Below, piece after piece: positions 1-50,600 of a stretch of 64,000 bases of DNA. The stretch comes from Syngnathus acus. Its lineage: Eukaryota; Chordata; Actinopteri; Syngnathiformes; Syngnathidae. The translations under genes were made by a program, and so were the position numbers. Numbering within the stretch: the stretch's first letter is position 1; the number at the start of each line of letters is the position of its first letter. A model generated the notes under the pieces. It was not told where the DNA came from. It did no database searches and saw only the letters and a program-made list of their open reading frames with translations. The stretch is taken from assembly GCF_901709675.1 (NCBI RefSeq), contig NC_051091.1, positions 11,566,967 to 11,630,966 of the forward strand, in the 5' to 3' direction.

Positions 1-1000
1 TTGCCCTCAATTGCTTCAATTCATCATCAATGAACAAACAAATCTGTTACTAAGTGACAACCATTTACTGAGGAAGCAGAAAAAAGAAATTCACTTTAAA
101 TTGTCCATAGGTGTGAATGGAAAATGATTTGTTTGTCTTTTTGTGCCTTGTGATTGGCCAGAGACCATTCCAGGGTGGACCACGCTTCTCTCGCCAAACG
201 TTAACTGGGATAGGCTCCAGTTCACTAGCAGTATAACAAAACGAATGGCTACAATTGTGACGAAAACGTGGTGCATTGAGGTACGCCTTTGCCAGTAGGG
301 AAACACATCACTCACATTGTGGCTTTGCACTGACCGGCCGCAGACTGCTTGCATTAGCGTCACTGCAATAACATAAAATGCCATCAATTTTTTTTTTTTT
401 AATCTAGCAACACAGCAGCTGGACTTTAAAGGCCACGTATGAATGGATTGCAGAATATGAGCAAGCTACCAAAGACATTCTTACTGCCTGAGAGAATGCA
501 TCGCTTAAAACACTAACAATATTAAAATATGGACCCATAGTGCTGTTCATTACAATGTACAAAATGTTTTGTGTGTGTTTGTTTGTTTTTTTAAATGAAT
601 GAACTTCACGGATGCTGCCTTTGACGTGTGTTTGTTTTCATCCTTTCTTTGGGACTTTTTTGCTGGCAAAAGAATATCACCTTGAGCAAATGGAAAAGCG
701 AAGACAGTACGTAGCAATAACTATAATAGACAAAAAGCCAAGTGTTATATTTTCTGTACAATTTTTCTACACTTTTTGTTTTTATACAAATGTTCTATAT
801 TTTACTGGTATGAATAAAAATGTTCAGTTTGCAATGAATGCAGCATGCATTTATGGCTTGTTTCAAGAAGACATTGTGAAAATTGTATTTTTTAATGCCG
901 TGTACACAAATGTTAGGTCACACTAAGTGTGAACAAAAAAACAGTATATTAAATAAATAAAAGTAAAAATACATCCAAAAATAAAAAATATTTTGAGATA
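1..1000 (+). other. AT-rich stretch, possibly the 3' UTR of a gene to the left
   Basis: From about 530 to 960 the sequence is T-rich, with TGTACAAAATG and TGTACAATTTTT. It contains AATAAA at about 827 and overlapping AATAAA signals at 947-960. The 104-codon open frame at 612-926 has no recognisable domain and looks like UTR rather than protein. A neighbour such as gli1 would be expected by synteny, but nothing here proves it. Confidence 0.25.
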
Positions 1001-2441
1001 AAAAATAAACGTGGTAATAAATACAAACATATATAAATATTAATAAATATCGAGTGAAATGTTTTTAAGTAAATTTTACATTAATAATTTCTCATATTTG
1101 GTTTTATTTTCACTTGTATGTCTTTTTTATTTTGGCTATTTTGCCCTCCATAGATTTCAGCGAGGCAGGCAAGAAAACCTTATTAAAACCTGTGAATTAC
1201 TTTAAATTGTAAAGAAGAAGAAAAAATCACAATAGTCATTGATCACAATGACAGTCATCCTCCACTAGAGGGAAGTATAACATGAGGCTACTCAATTTCT
1301 CTATTCCTAAACCAATTCTTCACGCTCAGTGTCAAGTTATTAATTTCCATCCTGTCCAGTTGTGCTTGCAATTTTTTCAAAGCTCAACTGGAAGTCACAT
1401 GACTGAAACAACTAAATATGGCAGTGACGTAAGGCCTGAGACGGACTTTGTGTGGTCACAACTGGCTGAGTGCTTCAAGAAGCGAGAAGGGGGGAGAAAA
1501 AAAAACTGTTTTTACAAATCGAGCTCGTACAATATTATATCGACGTCGCTGCTATAAAAAGCGTGGCTGGGGAGTCGCGAGTGGAAACGGGAGTAAATGT
1601 TCGCAGAGACTCCCGGAGGCCTGTCCAAGTGAAGTCATGTTTTCAGTATTTGAGACCACATCATCATATCCTATGATTAGTGCGAGAGCTATTTGAGCAC
1701 TCAGTGTTTTCACTTCACTTTGACGTGATGACAAATCATACACAGGCCTTGCGCATTACAACAACAACAACACTGTAGTCCCTTACAAAGACTTTAATCC
1801 TGGTTCGCAGAGGTCAGTCGATATTGCGAGCTGAAATTCATTTCGAATGGCAGTTGATAGCTGGGACACTTAAAAGAGTCAAGGTTGGTTCAAAGGTAAC
1901 CTGACATCACAAACCTCGTCTTTGATAATTATTGTAGTTATTTTCGTGCATCCAAAGAAGTACACATGCAGCTGACCTCTATCTTGTCACAATTATAGAA
2001 AAATCAATACGCTACTAAAATGCAATATAGCAGCACGTACCTGTGCCTCATATCTTGAGAAGTTCAAAAATCAATATTTATATGATGACATGACAACATT
2101 CATAAAAACAATAAATTACATCACCCTTAGTTTCAGATCACGTCAACTAATTTAACCTTTAGAAATACTGTGCACGTTTTACAGATGACCTGATTAAAAA
2201 TCATGAAATTTTTAAAAAGCACTGAAATTGAACATACGTATTCACTTTCACAAACAACCCAACAAAGCTCATCTCTTACTTGTGATGAATTTCGTCGACG
2301 TACTTTGAAGTTCTTTTTGTTGCTTTGCCGCATTGGAGATCCGCAAGATAGAAATATAGGTTTAAATACTTCATGGGCATGTTTGAAATACTTCTTGCTT
2401 TTCTTTTCTTCTTTCAAATTTACACATTGACAGACACGTGC

Positions 2442-2457
2442 CGCCATCTAGTGGCCA
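2442..2457 (-). promoter_or_regulatory. Candidate CTCF site
   Basis: The minus strand reads TGGCCACTAGATGGCG, fitting the CTCF core CCASYAGRKGGC. Sequence match only. Confidence 0.35.
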
Positions 2458-5400
2458 GGAGTGTAATCACACACAAAATAAAGAAACACGGAAGGGTAGC
2501 ATTTTTCAGGATGCTGGAATAGATGAATGACAATTCAATTAATTTCAATGGGAAGAAAATTTGACAGGTTCAGAAAGTATTTTTAAAAAAGCAAAACAAT
2601 CGTCTGGGTTTCGATGTGCTATTCTTATACAGCGCACTACCCTTAGAATCTTTTTTGTGCAGCAGCATGCATTATTATTGGCATTGTGGCATTGTGGCAT
2701 GGCACGCTTGCCTCCATGCAGCCACCGAGGCCCGGCAGGCCTCGAGCCAAGGTTGACTCATTTGCTCCGAGGCAATTGGGGGGAGCGAAGGGGGGTTCAG
2801 GTTTGAGATGTGCAACAATTGCAAATCAGTGAACTCGGGATGAAACGCTGATTAGCCACATTAAGACAAATTATATACACAGCCTGTTTGATATATGATG
2901 ACTTGAAGTTTTCCCTAGTGCGCCCAAACAGCGATGGGAAAAGACAACAGTTTACCCTGGCCCCAAATGAGATAATGAGCGCGTTTGTGTCAGTTTCGTG
3001 TTACTTGCCGCCGTATAAAAAGCCAAGGCGGCGTTAATGGAAAGTTGTCGACGCTCCATCTTTTCGGAGTTACAAATGGAAATGGCTCCAAATAAGAAGG
3101 GAAGTTTTTCAAATGCAAAGAAGTGGGCAGCATAATGACTTTTCTTTTTTCTTGTCCCGCCATTCAGAGGGAGGCTTTTCTTTCCCTTTGTCACTTAGCT
3201 TTGGCATATAATTAACTCCTGCTTAATATGCTGTTTAAAGGCTCTCCTCCCCGGGCTGGAAAGCTTTGAACCCATAGACCGCAGGACGGGACAAAACCCC
3301 AGTGGGACTGCTTCCTTCCATGCTCCTCCTCGTGCATGCATGCATTTGAGTGAGTGAGCGAGAGCAAGCGAGCAAAAAAGAGAAAGAGAAAAAGAACGTC
3401 AACATTTTTGCGTTGTTTAACCACGCACAACATTGAAACCAGAGTTGGGATTTAACCAATAACGTGTGTGCTGAAGTGGAATATATGTCCTCCTTTTTTG
3501 TGTTTATAAAACCTTGCAGCTCTCGTTCCACAGTTTGCTTCAGGATTGTAAAGTGAATCCATTGATTTGTTGCTGAATACATTTTTCATGTTTGAAGAGA
3601 CAGTGAACGATTTTTTCAAAAGGTTCTTCAGTCTGGTTAATGATTCTCCCTTCTGAAGTTTACTTTCAAATGAATTGTAAAACAAAGTGAATTACTGTTG
3701 TGTATTTCAAACGACAAAGCAATGTTGCCCAATAAATGGCCATGCTTAATGCTAACATATACAAAAGACTATTAAGATGCTAACAGCATTGACAGTTGCG
3801 GTTTGAAAATCCTTTAAACAACCGATTTTGAACACAAATGGTGAAGCAACACGTAGACAGATAATAGAACAATATTCAAAGTCATATATTCTTTATGCTG
3901 TGCAGAATAATAAATTGAATCGCATTCAATGTAGTTATTTACATTTATTTAACTGTTACGACCTTATCTTTTACAAAGTACAACAATTCACTTCTTAAAA
4001 AACTTTTACAACAATGGTTTTTAAGAATGAATTTTGTTCTATTTTTGTGAGGGAACTGGCACGGATGACTGGCATTTCCTTCATTTCAGTGGGGTATAGA
4101 TGGCTTGCAGATAGCCAATGTTTCATTTGAATTCAATGTGTGAATTGACAAAAACGTTTTCACAGGCAGACAAATAAGTGACGCTTTTCCCATACTGCTT
4201 CTCCTCATTCAGTGAACTAGGATTTGAGCCAAGCCAGAACTATTTTTATATTGTTTGTCAACATGTGTTTCTCCACCGTTGCCATTTTCAAATATCCATG
4301 ACTTAAAGTGTTAGAGACTATTGTTTTGCCCATCAATGGCATTTTGCATCATTTGTTAGCATTAAGCTAAACTCACTTTATTAAGGCAAAGCTACATGAC
4401 TGTTTTAAATATGCAATGTGTAATTCTCATTGTTTCATATTTGCTTGAGACATTTAACAGCCCCACCTACCCTAATTCCTACCAAAATGTGGAACCCAAT
4501 TACTCCCACCAGGGCATTTTAAGGGTGCGGAGAACCTATTCAGGAGTACTTGAGTCAACCCATAAAAGTCTCTCAATACACCTAGGATTTGGATCAATCA
4601 AACAGGTGGCTCCAAGCACACACACAAAAAAACAGCTTTGCAAATTCAGCCAAGTCAATCAATAAGTGTCATTAGCTCTATTTTGGTGAAAATCACACTC
4701 AGGGGGGCCACGTATGACAGACTCCCAGGACCTCTGAAGCACCTCTGCACCTTTGTGACCCTCATCTGTAGCAAAGTTTATTGCCTCACCTCCCTACCCC
4801 CAGTCTCTCCTCCTTCCTCCCCTGCGTCCGTCCCATCAACAAAAGGCCCACGATGACCCTTCTGTCCCTCTTTCTTTAAGCAAAGCCTTCTTTTTGCCCC
4901 CCCTACCACCAGGATGCTTTCTCTTCCACAGGCTGTTAGGAAACAAACGACTTCAATTAATAGATGGAGTACTGGTTTGTTGTTTCGCCTTCATTCAGGT
5001 AAAAACAAAAAGTATTGATATGAAAGCCAGGAAAACTGTGGGTTTTTTTCCCCCTAAAAAAAACATTTTAAAACATATACAGATAAAGCCTTCTGTAGTG
5101 GAGAATCGGTTCCTCTTTTGGCCTCTCAGTACGGCAGTAATAATCATTCTTTGCAGAAGACACACAATAGATGCCTATCGGTCTAAATGTGCTGCTGCAC
5201 CATTTGTGTTCTGATATCTCTTACTTAAAAGTTAACAATATCACCACATAGATGCTAACCCATGTAAAGTTAGAGTTTCACAGTCTATGTTGGCATACAG
5301 GTAGTGGAGACTAAATGATTGTGTTTAATACACAATATGTAATTCTCTTGGTTCTTCTCATAAAACTAGTATATTGTCTCAACTGCGTCTCAAACTGGAC

Positions 5401-5618
5401 CAAATTTCTCGAACAGTATAATTCAGAAATCATTTTGCATTGCATATGTGCAGGTGTACCTAATATTGTGACTGCTTAGCCGCTGTTTGCCAGGGACAAG
5501 CTGCCTCCCCCCACCCTTGCAAAGAGAATATACATTTGGGAGCTAGTTGGGGGTTCTTAACCATGTTTTTCCTTCTTCTACTTTTCGTTTTCTTTCTTTT
5601 TTTTTTTTTTAAATAATG

Positions 5619-5644
5619 TATTTATTTATTTATTTATTTATTTA
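5619..5644. repeat. (TTTA)n microsatellite
   Basis: Six TTTA units following a T-run; upstream of the ZEB gene. Confidence 0.9.
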
Positions 5645-6350
5645 GGGACTTTTTTGCAGTTGCAAAACAGAATACGGTCCAGGTTGCAACACAATAGACG
5701 CTCAATGCACCACTTCCTTCAGTCATCCGCGCGTGAAAGGGGCGCGCGGCGGGGTCCACTCCAGGGTATTCGCGCAGGTGTCGCACAGCCATAAAACACA
5801 CCAACGGGAGGCGATTTGCGGCGTTGGGGGGTCGTTGTTGGCTACCTGCTGTCATTAATACGCAAGTGATAATCTATTTTTACTTGGTGCAAAATGTTGC
5901 ACTTCATTTAAGTATTTAGTGTAAACAGAGTTTTCTGTCCTGCACACGTTTGAAGTTATGTTTTACGTATTTGTACGTGTGCGCGCAAGTGTGTGTTCAT
6001 GCGTCAATTGAAGAAGTGAAGATAATGAAGAAAAGATGAGCGTCAGCGTTGAGAAGCTTTGCAATAAATTCTAATTTGAACAAATATGCGGAAAGGATCA
6101 CGTGGGGACATGGTGGCGCACACATGGAACTTAAGGGGCTACATTATTGATCATGCGCACGCGCGAGAGTGGGAGGCGTTACAACTCTACGTGGGCCAAA
6201 ATGATTTCTTGCAACAGAAAGTTAATCCATTAAACACTATACACACAATATAGTCATGCGTCTTTCATGCTCTGGAAAAAAATGACATCTGTTTCTGTAG
6301 TTTACTGAACATTTGCGACCTCCGTTTGCGCTTTCATGTATATTTTACAG

Positions 6351-6366
6351 TGCCCCCTGGTGGCCG
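6351..6366 (-). promoter_or_regulatory. Candidate CTCF site, about 0.74 kb upstream of the ZEB start codon
   Basis: The minus strand reads CGGCCACCAGGGGGCA, a full match to the CTCF core. Sequence match only. Confidence 0.45.
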
Positions 6367-7101
6367 AGGAGTGCATCAGAAGGAGCCACACAATTGTGTG
6401 CACAAACAATTAATTCTTCATTCTGTTTAATTATACCATTATTTTGTTTTGCTAAAAATACAATGCGTGGAGTACTATTTTTTACACAAAAACATGTTGC
6501 AAAAAAATTGTCTTTTTCTGAAGGACTGGAACAAATTAAAAGCATTTCCATTCATATTAATGGGGGAAGCTGATTTGAGATACAAGTTGGCCAAGGAATG
6601 AATAACAAGAAGTCATCAAATTCAAACGTATCTCTAATAATGAATAAATAATGAGTAGATCTCAGCCACGATCGTGTTCAGGGCTGTGATTGGCTGATCT
6701 GCCAATAAAAAGTCAGTTTCGAGTGGAATGTACTCAATTTATAGTTTTTCTTCCCTTGTATTGAATATCACATGAGTACTGTATCGCATTCCTATTATAA
6801 ACATGAAAAAGTTATTGGCAGCTCCGTGTTTCCCACCCTTCTGCCAACCTGTGCTGGTGACATCACAACCGACTACCCCAACCACCACCCCACCCGCGTG
6901 GAGTCCCATCATGAGCTGTGGGTGTCCGGCTGGGCGTGAATGGGATGACTCTCTCCCAGTCTCCCCCTCTCTCTTTCTTTCTTTCTTGCTCTCCATCTAC
7001 TCTTGTATCCCGAGGCTGCCACGCCGGACGGAGCGCACCGCTGCCGCACTCGCGCCGCCGCTTTCCACGGGACTCCCCCGCCCCCCGAGTCTCCCACGAC
7101 C

Positions 7102-30664
<23,563 letters not shown>

Positions 30665-33600
30665 GAGAGTCTTAATAGCCAAAGCATTGATCAAGGTTTC
30701 ATTAGCATGCCAAAGAAACACACGACCGCTCAAGCCAAACACGAGACCAACAAAGTATTTTATAAAGCATCCTAAATTTTTATGTATTGTCTGTTTTTAT
30801 AGTATGCTAAAGCTAATTAAGCCAGTTGAGATTCCTATGCTAGCAGTGCTAGCCAAAATAGCTTGCCTACATTCTTCTGCCTTTGGAATCCATCTGTCCA
30901 TTTTCGATAGCGCTTCCCCAACAAAGTCTCAGGTGAGCTGGAACATTTCTTCATCTACAGCGGACGCCCGCTGACGCGCGGCGGGGTAGGAACCGGGCTG
31001 GCCCGCCAATAGCCAAAACCTGCTGACAACACTGGTCAGCAAATTTAACCTGAGATCCAAGTAATCTTTTTATCTTATTAAGATTCAGAATCTGTCCTCA
31101 TTTCTCTCTCTAACACATCAGGTTTTCATAATAATAAAATAACAATAATATGTAATGTAGTAATATATTTAGTAATAAAGTATTTCTGAATTTGGGTTAT
31201 GTTCAGCAATAGGCATTTAAATTATAAATTGGCAAAATCCGTATTGCGCAAGCTTTTTATTGGTCAAACCTAAAATAAACACAAAAAAAATCTAAAAAAA
31301 AACAATGTGCAAAGGGGAAAAATGAAATCAGTGTAAAACAACATTTCGAGACACACAAAACCATCTCTGATCAAAATTTGCTGTCATTGATATAAATAAT
31401 TCAGCAAAAAAAACACCTCCGATACGCAATTTCATAATGAAAATATACACAGTATATTTAAAAAATATATTTATGATGCATTTTGCAACAAGAAAATTGG
31501 CCTTTTCTACATTAATTTGTTCTATGCAGCCCCATTAGTCGAAGCACGATATTCTGATCAATATTCCATTTGTGGAATATGAATCAAAAAGCAAAATCCG
31601 CCTGATTTTTATCCATCACAGTTTGTGGTCATTTTATCACTCGCTGTCAACCGAAAATGACATCGCAGTTGCTCAGGGCTCACCTGTTTTCCGAGTTTGG
31701 TCATGTGACGTTCACAAGCCGAGCTGGAATTTGCTTGTCATGCGTGGCACCTTTTTTTGATGTGAATGGACACCGCAAGACCATCTTATCTTCAACAGCA
31801 GGTTCTGCTATGCAAATGACTGACAAGTCTTCGCTGTCTTTAAATGCCTTCAAACACACACACACGGTGCACACTTAACAGTACAGTATATATGTAACAA
31901 TCTATATTTTGTGATTTTTTTTAATGTTTTTTATTATTATTATATATTTGTCTGCATGTTTGTGCATATTTGTAATAAATTGTATAGATACTTTACTGCA
32001 ACCATCCTGTTGTGTTCTCTGTGAGACAAACACGGTCCACCCGGGATTGGTTGATTGTCAATGGTAACCATTTTTCGTTGTGAGGCAGACATACTAAACA
32101 ATAGTGTTGCCCTAAAATGTACATTAAAAAAACTATTATATCTCACTAGATTAGACAAAAATGCCTTTTATTATGTGGGTAACAAACAGGTCCATGTGAT
32201 TCCACAACACTTGAAAATGTATCTAAGGAATCAAAGTGAACATTAAAGACCTTCTAGTGGAAAAAGGCTAAACATATGTACATGTGTTTCACCTCCTCCC
32301 GGGCATAAAAATAGAAAGGTCCATCTTAACAGTGTACTGGAAGGAGACGCGCAGGTCCACACTCGCACACAAACACAATTCCTAGCCACAAAAGGGAACA
32401 CGAAGGCGGCCCTGTTGGCACATAGAGTGAACGTCACATGGTCAGAACCACCCAGCCCCACCCCAAGCATCTAAATTAGGGGTGGGCAGCCTTTTCTTGC
32501 TCACTTGCTTGGTCACATTTGATTTTGGGAATTTTGGGATGGGTTTTTCGAATAGTTTAATCGTTTGATGTAATTAAAATAATTAATTACCATTTTTCTC
32601 TTACTTCCAGTACATTTGATTAAAATTAATACATTCAGAACGTCTAAATTTAATCATCTAAAATTGTTTCTATTACAAGTATTGTATTTTGAGTCACAAC
32701 AAATCAAGTTAGGAAATACTTATATCAAGGTGAATAACTTATTTCAAATAGTTTTGATTTAATGTAACAATTGATGCATTCATGATTCGTTTCATAATGA
32801 AATATTAGCTTTATGCTGTAAGGAATTTCTCCATAAATTGGATTACATTGCTATTGAAAGGACGACTAGTTTCACTTTATTTTAGCATACAGTCATTTTC
32901 AACGTATGTTTAACCCTAGTGGTACGCATGCTCCCTCTTGTGGTAAGCAAGAGAATCACTGAAATAAATCAGTTTCAAACTGCAGTGTACGCGTACAAAT
33001 TTCAATAGCGTTTTTTTCTTTACTTTTGTATAATACAGTTAATCTTTTAAACAGTTTTAAACGTTTTATAGTTTTTACATTTTTTTGTGGCCTAACAATG
33101 AATTTTAATTGGATTCAAATGCAATTTTATTGATTTCCTTATATTTAAGTGCAGTGTTGATGTTTAAATTGTACATAATACAATAAAAAAAACTACTATG
33201 TGATACAGTTAAGTATTTGTGTCTGACTTGACTTATGAATATTAACATGTCACTTAAAAGGTTTTAAAAACCTTAAAATGAATATATTAGTTCCAGGGGA
33301 AATGTTCAATTCAAAATAAATTAGGCCAACTTGGAAGTAGAACATCATAGAGTTTCTACTGTCTCTATGGGAGAACTACTCGGCCGCATGTGTTTCACAG
33401 TGTGACGGTTCTGTCCTGGTTGTTTTCGTGGCATCACGAGAGGAACAGGAAGGTGGTCCGTGGGTGTGAGGGGGGGGTGTCTGGGGAAGATTTATCACTG
33501 GCTTGGCTTCAGTCAAACAGAAAATCAAGGGACAAGTGACAGCTGGGCTCCACATCTGCAGTCCAAAGGCAAAAAAGTAGTGCAGCTAAAGACGGGCTTG

Positions 33601-33703
33601 TTCGACTATATCACGCTTCTAACTTTTATATGGCGACCACATGTCTCGCTCTCGTTATGAACATGAGGGGGTGGGGTGGGGGTAAACTCCGTTGGTCCGC
33701 CGA
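30665..33703. other. Space between the converging 3' ends of the ZEB gene and arhgap9
   Basis: Tail-to-tail arrangement. Plus-strand AATAAA candidates for the ZEB gene lie near 31134, 31172 and 31973. Minus-strand candidates for arhgap9 (TTTATT on the plus strand) lie near 32876 and 33126. The region is AT-rich, with no further exon seen. Confidence 0.5.
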
Positions 33704-47638
<13,935 letters not shown>

Positions 47639-50600
47639 CGATGGCGGATGACAGCAAACCAGGTTGGATTAGCGCTGGCCGGGGGTGGAGACCGGAGCTT
47701 TGCTAGTTCCATACTCTGGAAGAACCACAAGGGAAATTTTAAGATGACTAAAAATAAGAATCGGGTTCTGACCTCGTGGAGTTATGAGAATCGCAGTCTT
47801 ATGGTGAGTCACCCAACCTCACTTCCATTTTCTGCCAATGACACAAGATCAGTAGCAATCGGACTAAATCTCTAAGACTGTTTCTGTTTTCTGTTTCTGA
47901 GGGAGTCTTAGAAATGGCGAAACACATGGGGAGATAAGGAGATAAAGTATTGGACTGCATGCTTCATGTGTTTCTACAAGTTTTACATTCATCATTCAGA
48001 AAGATTGCGATGAATCGTTGTTGAGCACACCCTAATACATCCAGCATGACTCAAGAAGTATTCTTCCTTAAGTGATGAAAGTGCTTCAGCGGACAGCAAG
48101 TTATTTTTTTCCTTATGGTAAGAGACTCGTGTATTATTTATCCATGTCCAGAAACATTTTAAAATGGCCCATCTCTATGTATCGGACGGAGAGAAATCAT
48201 CTTAAAAGAAACTGGAACAAGCAAATTCAGAGATGGTGCTACCCTGGGGTCGTCTCAAGTTAAGCGCAACACACAACACATGCCTGAAAATGATGAAAAG
48301 GCAAGTGCTAGGTTAAGACAAAATGAAAAAATAATGATAAAAACAAAAAAATGAAAATGTGAGTGCATGAATAATGCTGGGTGTTGTGTGTGACAGCAGT
48401 GTAAAGAGGGCAGGGTTCACTGGCTCAAGCTTGATAATCCCACTGTTATTAAAGCAAAGCCATGAAGCAGTAAAGTCCTAGGCTGTGGAGAATTACACTA
48501 AAACCCAAATGTACCACAGTAATGGTGGTGGCTAGCATGGACTCTTGTCAAAAAAAAAAAACATCAGTAAAAGTGGCGACAATAGTAAATGGAATGTGGT
48601 GACATAAGCAGGTTGCGTTACATTAAAGATAAGTCAACTCCCAAATTTTCTTTTTAATATGTTCTGTGCAGATAAATGTTTAGTTTGTGGACTCACCGTC
48701 GACTTAAAATGACATCCTAGTTGACAGGCTTCAGGTTACAACCAATCACAGCTCACCAGTTTTCTGAAGGTGAGCCGTGATTGGTTGAGACTTGACACAG
48801 CTGTGATGTCATTTTCCACTGACAGCAATTGGCAAAATGGCCACTCCTGAGATTGATGGATGGGCCTTTAGGTTGTTTTAATACAGAGTGTAATTCTTTT
48901 ATGTTGTCAATAAACATCAACAAACAGCTTGAAGTCTCATTTTTGAGGAATTTTTCACTACAGTATTAGCCATAGTTCTACTTAGAGTGAACCTGAAGTG
49001 ACGAGTTGATAATACAGTGTCCATGTCGCAAGTTCAACAAATTTGTTGGAAGTCACATCTTTTATTCACGTTATGTTTAGTGACAAATTTTCCATTACGG
49101 AATAGTTTTGTTGAGTAAGATTCCATTTCCTATTACATTGTGGTGGTGTAATCAAGCATGACACGCTTTTAAAAAAATAGAATTAAAATAATGAAGGAAA
49201 AAAGAAGAAAATGTAGAGTAAGCAACTCACCGCACAAACAGGAAATGATTCAAATGTGACTTAAAGATGACCCTATTGAGGTCCAAATGTCCTAAAACAA
49301 GTTGAATGAAATTGCAATTCTGTCCCACAATCAAAAGTAGAGTTTTTTTCAGGTCATGTGTAAATGCCTGTAGCGACTGTGTGCAATTTGGCACCGAAAC
49401 AAAAGCAGCTCAAGTTGTTGCCAAATAAAAAGCCGAATAAGACTCCGCTTGTGAGCAATTACGTAATCATCAATGAATTCACTCCTTTATTCCATGGTTG
49501 TTAAAATGTCACATGCTTGTTCACTTGTATATCTGTTAAGATTACATTATCCATTAAAATTAGCTTGATTGCATCCGTTTGACTCTGGACTAGGTCATTT
49601 ATGTTGCTATAATATCCTATTAAGGGAAAATAACAACAAAATCTGATCAACATTTTGTGATGAATTGAATTTGAAACGATTCCCTAAGGTATTTGGAAAA
49701 TAGCAAATAGAAAATGGGTGAATTGAGCCCAAACAGACTCTTGGTCTTCTGAAGTAAACATGAAACGGGACATCGAACGGCTGTTAGCATCCATGCAAGT
49801 AAAGTGCATGTTCACTATGGGTAGTGGAAGGCAATTAAATAGAGAAATGCAGGCATCCATAGTGAAAGTAAACAAGCAGCAGGCCGGCTAATTGACTTAT
49901 CGATCAGCTCGCAGAGCTGCTCACGTGTCCTCGTGTTAGAAAAAGGTCAAATCTAATTTATAATTCCTCATTCAAAATGGAATAACATTGAAAGCATTAA
50001 AGTCCACATTAAAGAACTTCATGATGCTGAATGATATCTATCCATAAGAAAGGTAATATAATATAATGAGTACACTTTTAACAAGAAATTATTCCACAAT
50101 TAACTCAAAACGGCCATTTTGGAAAGAAGCAAGTTAAAAAAAAACGTGTCGCTGCGTCATAGCCGTTGTGTTTCCATATGTTTGAAATGCAAAGAGGGTA
50201 GCGTGAATAATCAAGGTCTTCAAAGCCAGACATGGAGGGATAGAAAGTGGGGTGGGCTGGGTAGCAGAGTGTTGAGTGAAAAAGGAACATCAAACGCATC
50301 CATACGCTCTCTCACTTTGACACGCAAACAGTGGCTACATGTAAAAAAAAATCATAGGGTTGGAAAATTGGATTGATGCAATAACTGCAAACAAAAACAA
50401 ATCAAGTGAAACTTTCATTTTACATTTTAGTTTCTTCTCTTCAGCAACTTCGATAGATGACTGAGGGCTCTCCAGCACCAAATTGGAGACTGTGGAGATT
50501 GCAAAACTATAAGCCACCTCTAAATCATTTGTGAGCCATCAAATAATGAAAATGTACTCCGAGCAAGCTGGATTGTGATGTCATAGTGCAACCAATTTAC

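Larger units (their letters stand above)
1001..7101. other. Intergenic region upstream of the ZEB gene
   Basis: No credible coding exon was found. It contains two candidate CTCF motifs, a (TTTA)n tract and a small GC-rich block near 5740-5830. A GC-rich, pyrimidine-rich stretch at 6880-7101 probably holds the ZEB promoter and 5' UTR. Confidence 0.6.

Noticed and set aside
612-926. A 104-codon open frame on the plus strand
   Set aside because: AT-rich, Phe/Asn-rich composition, no domain, overlaps apparent 3' UTR polyadenylation signals.
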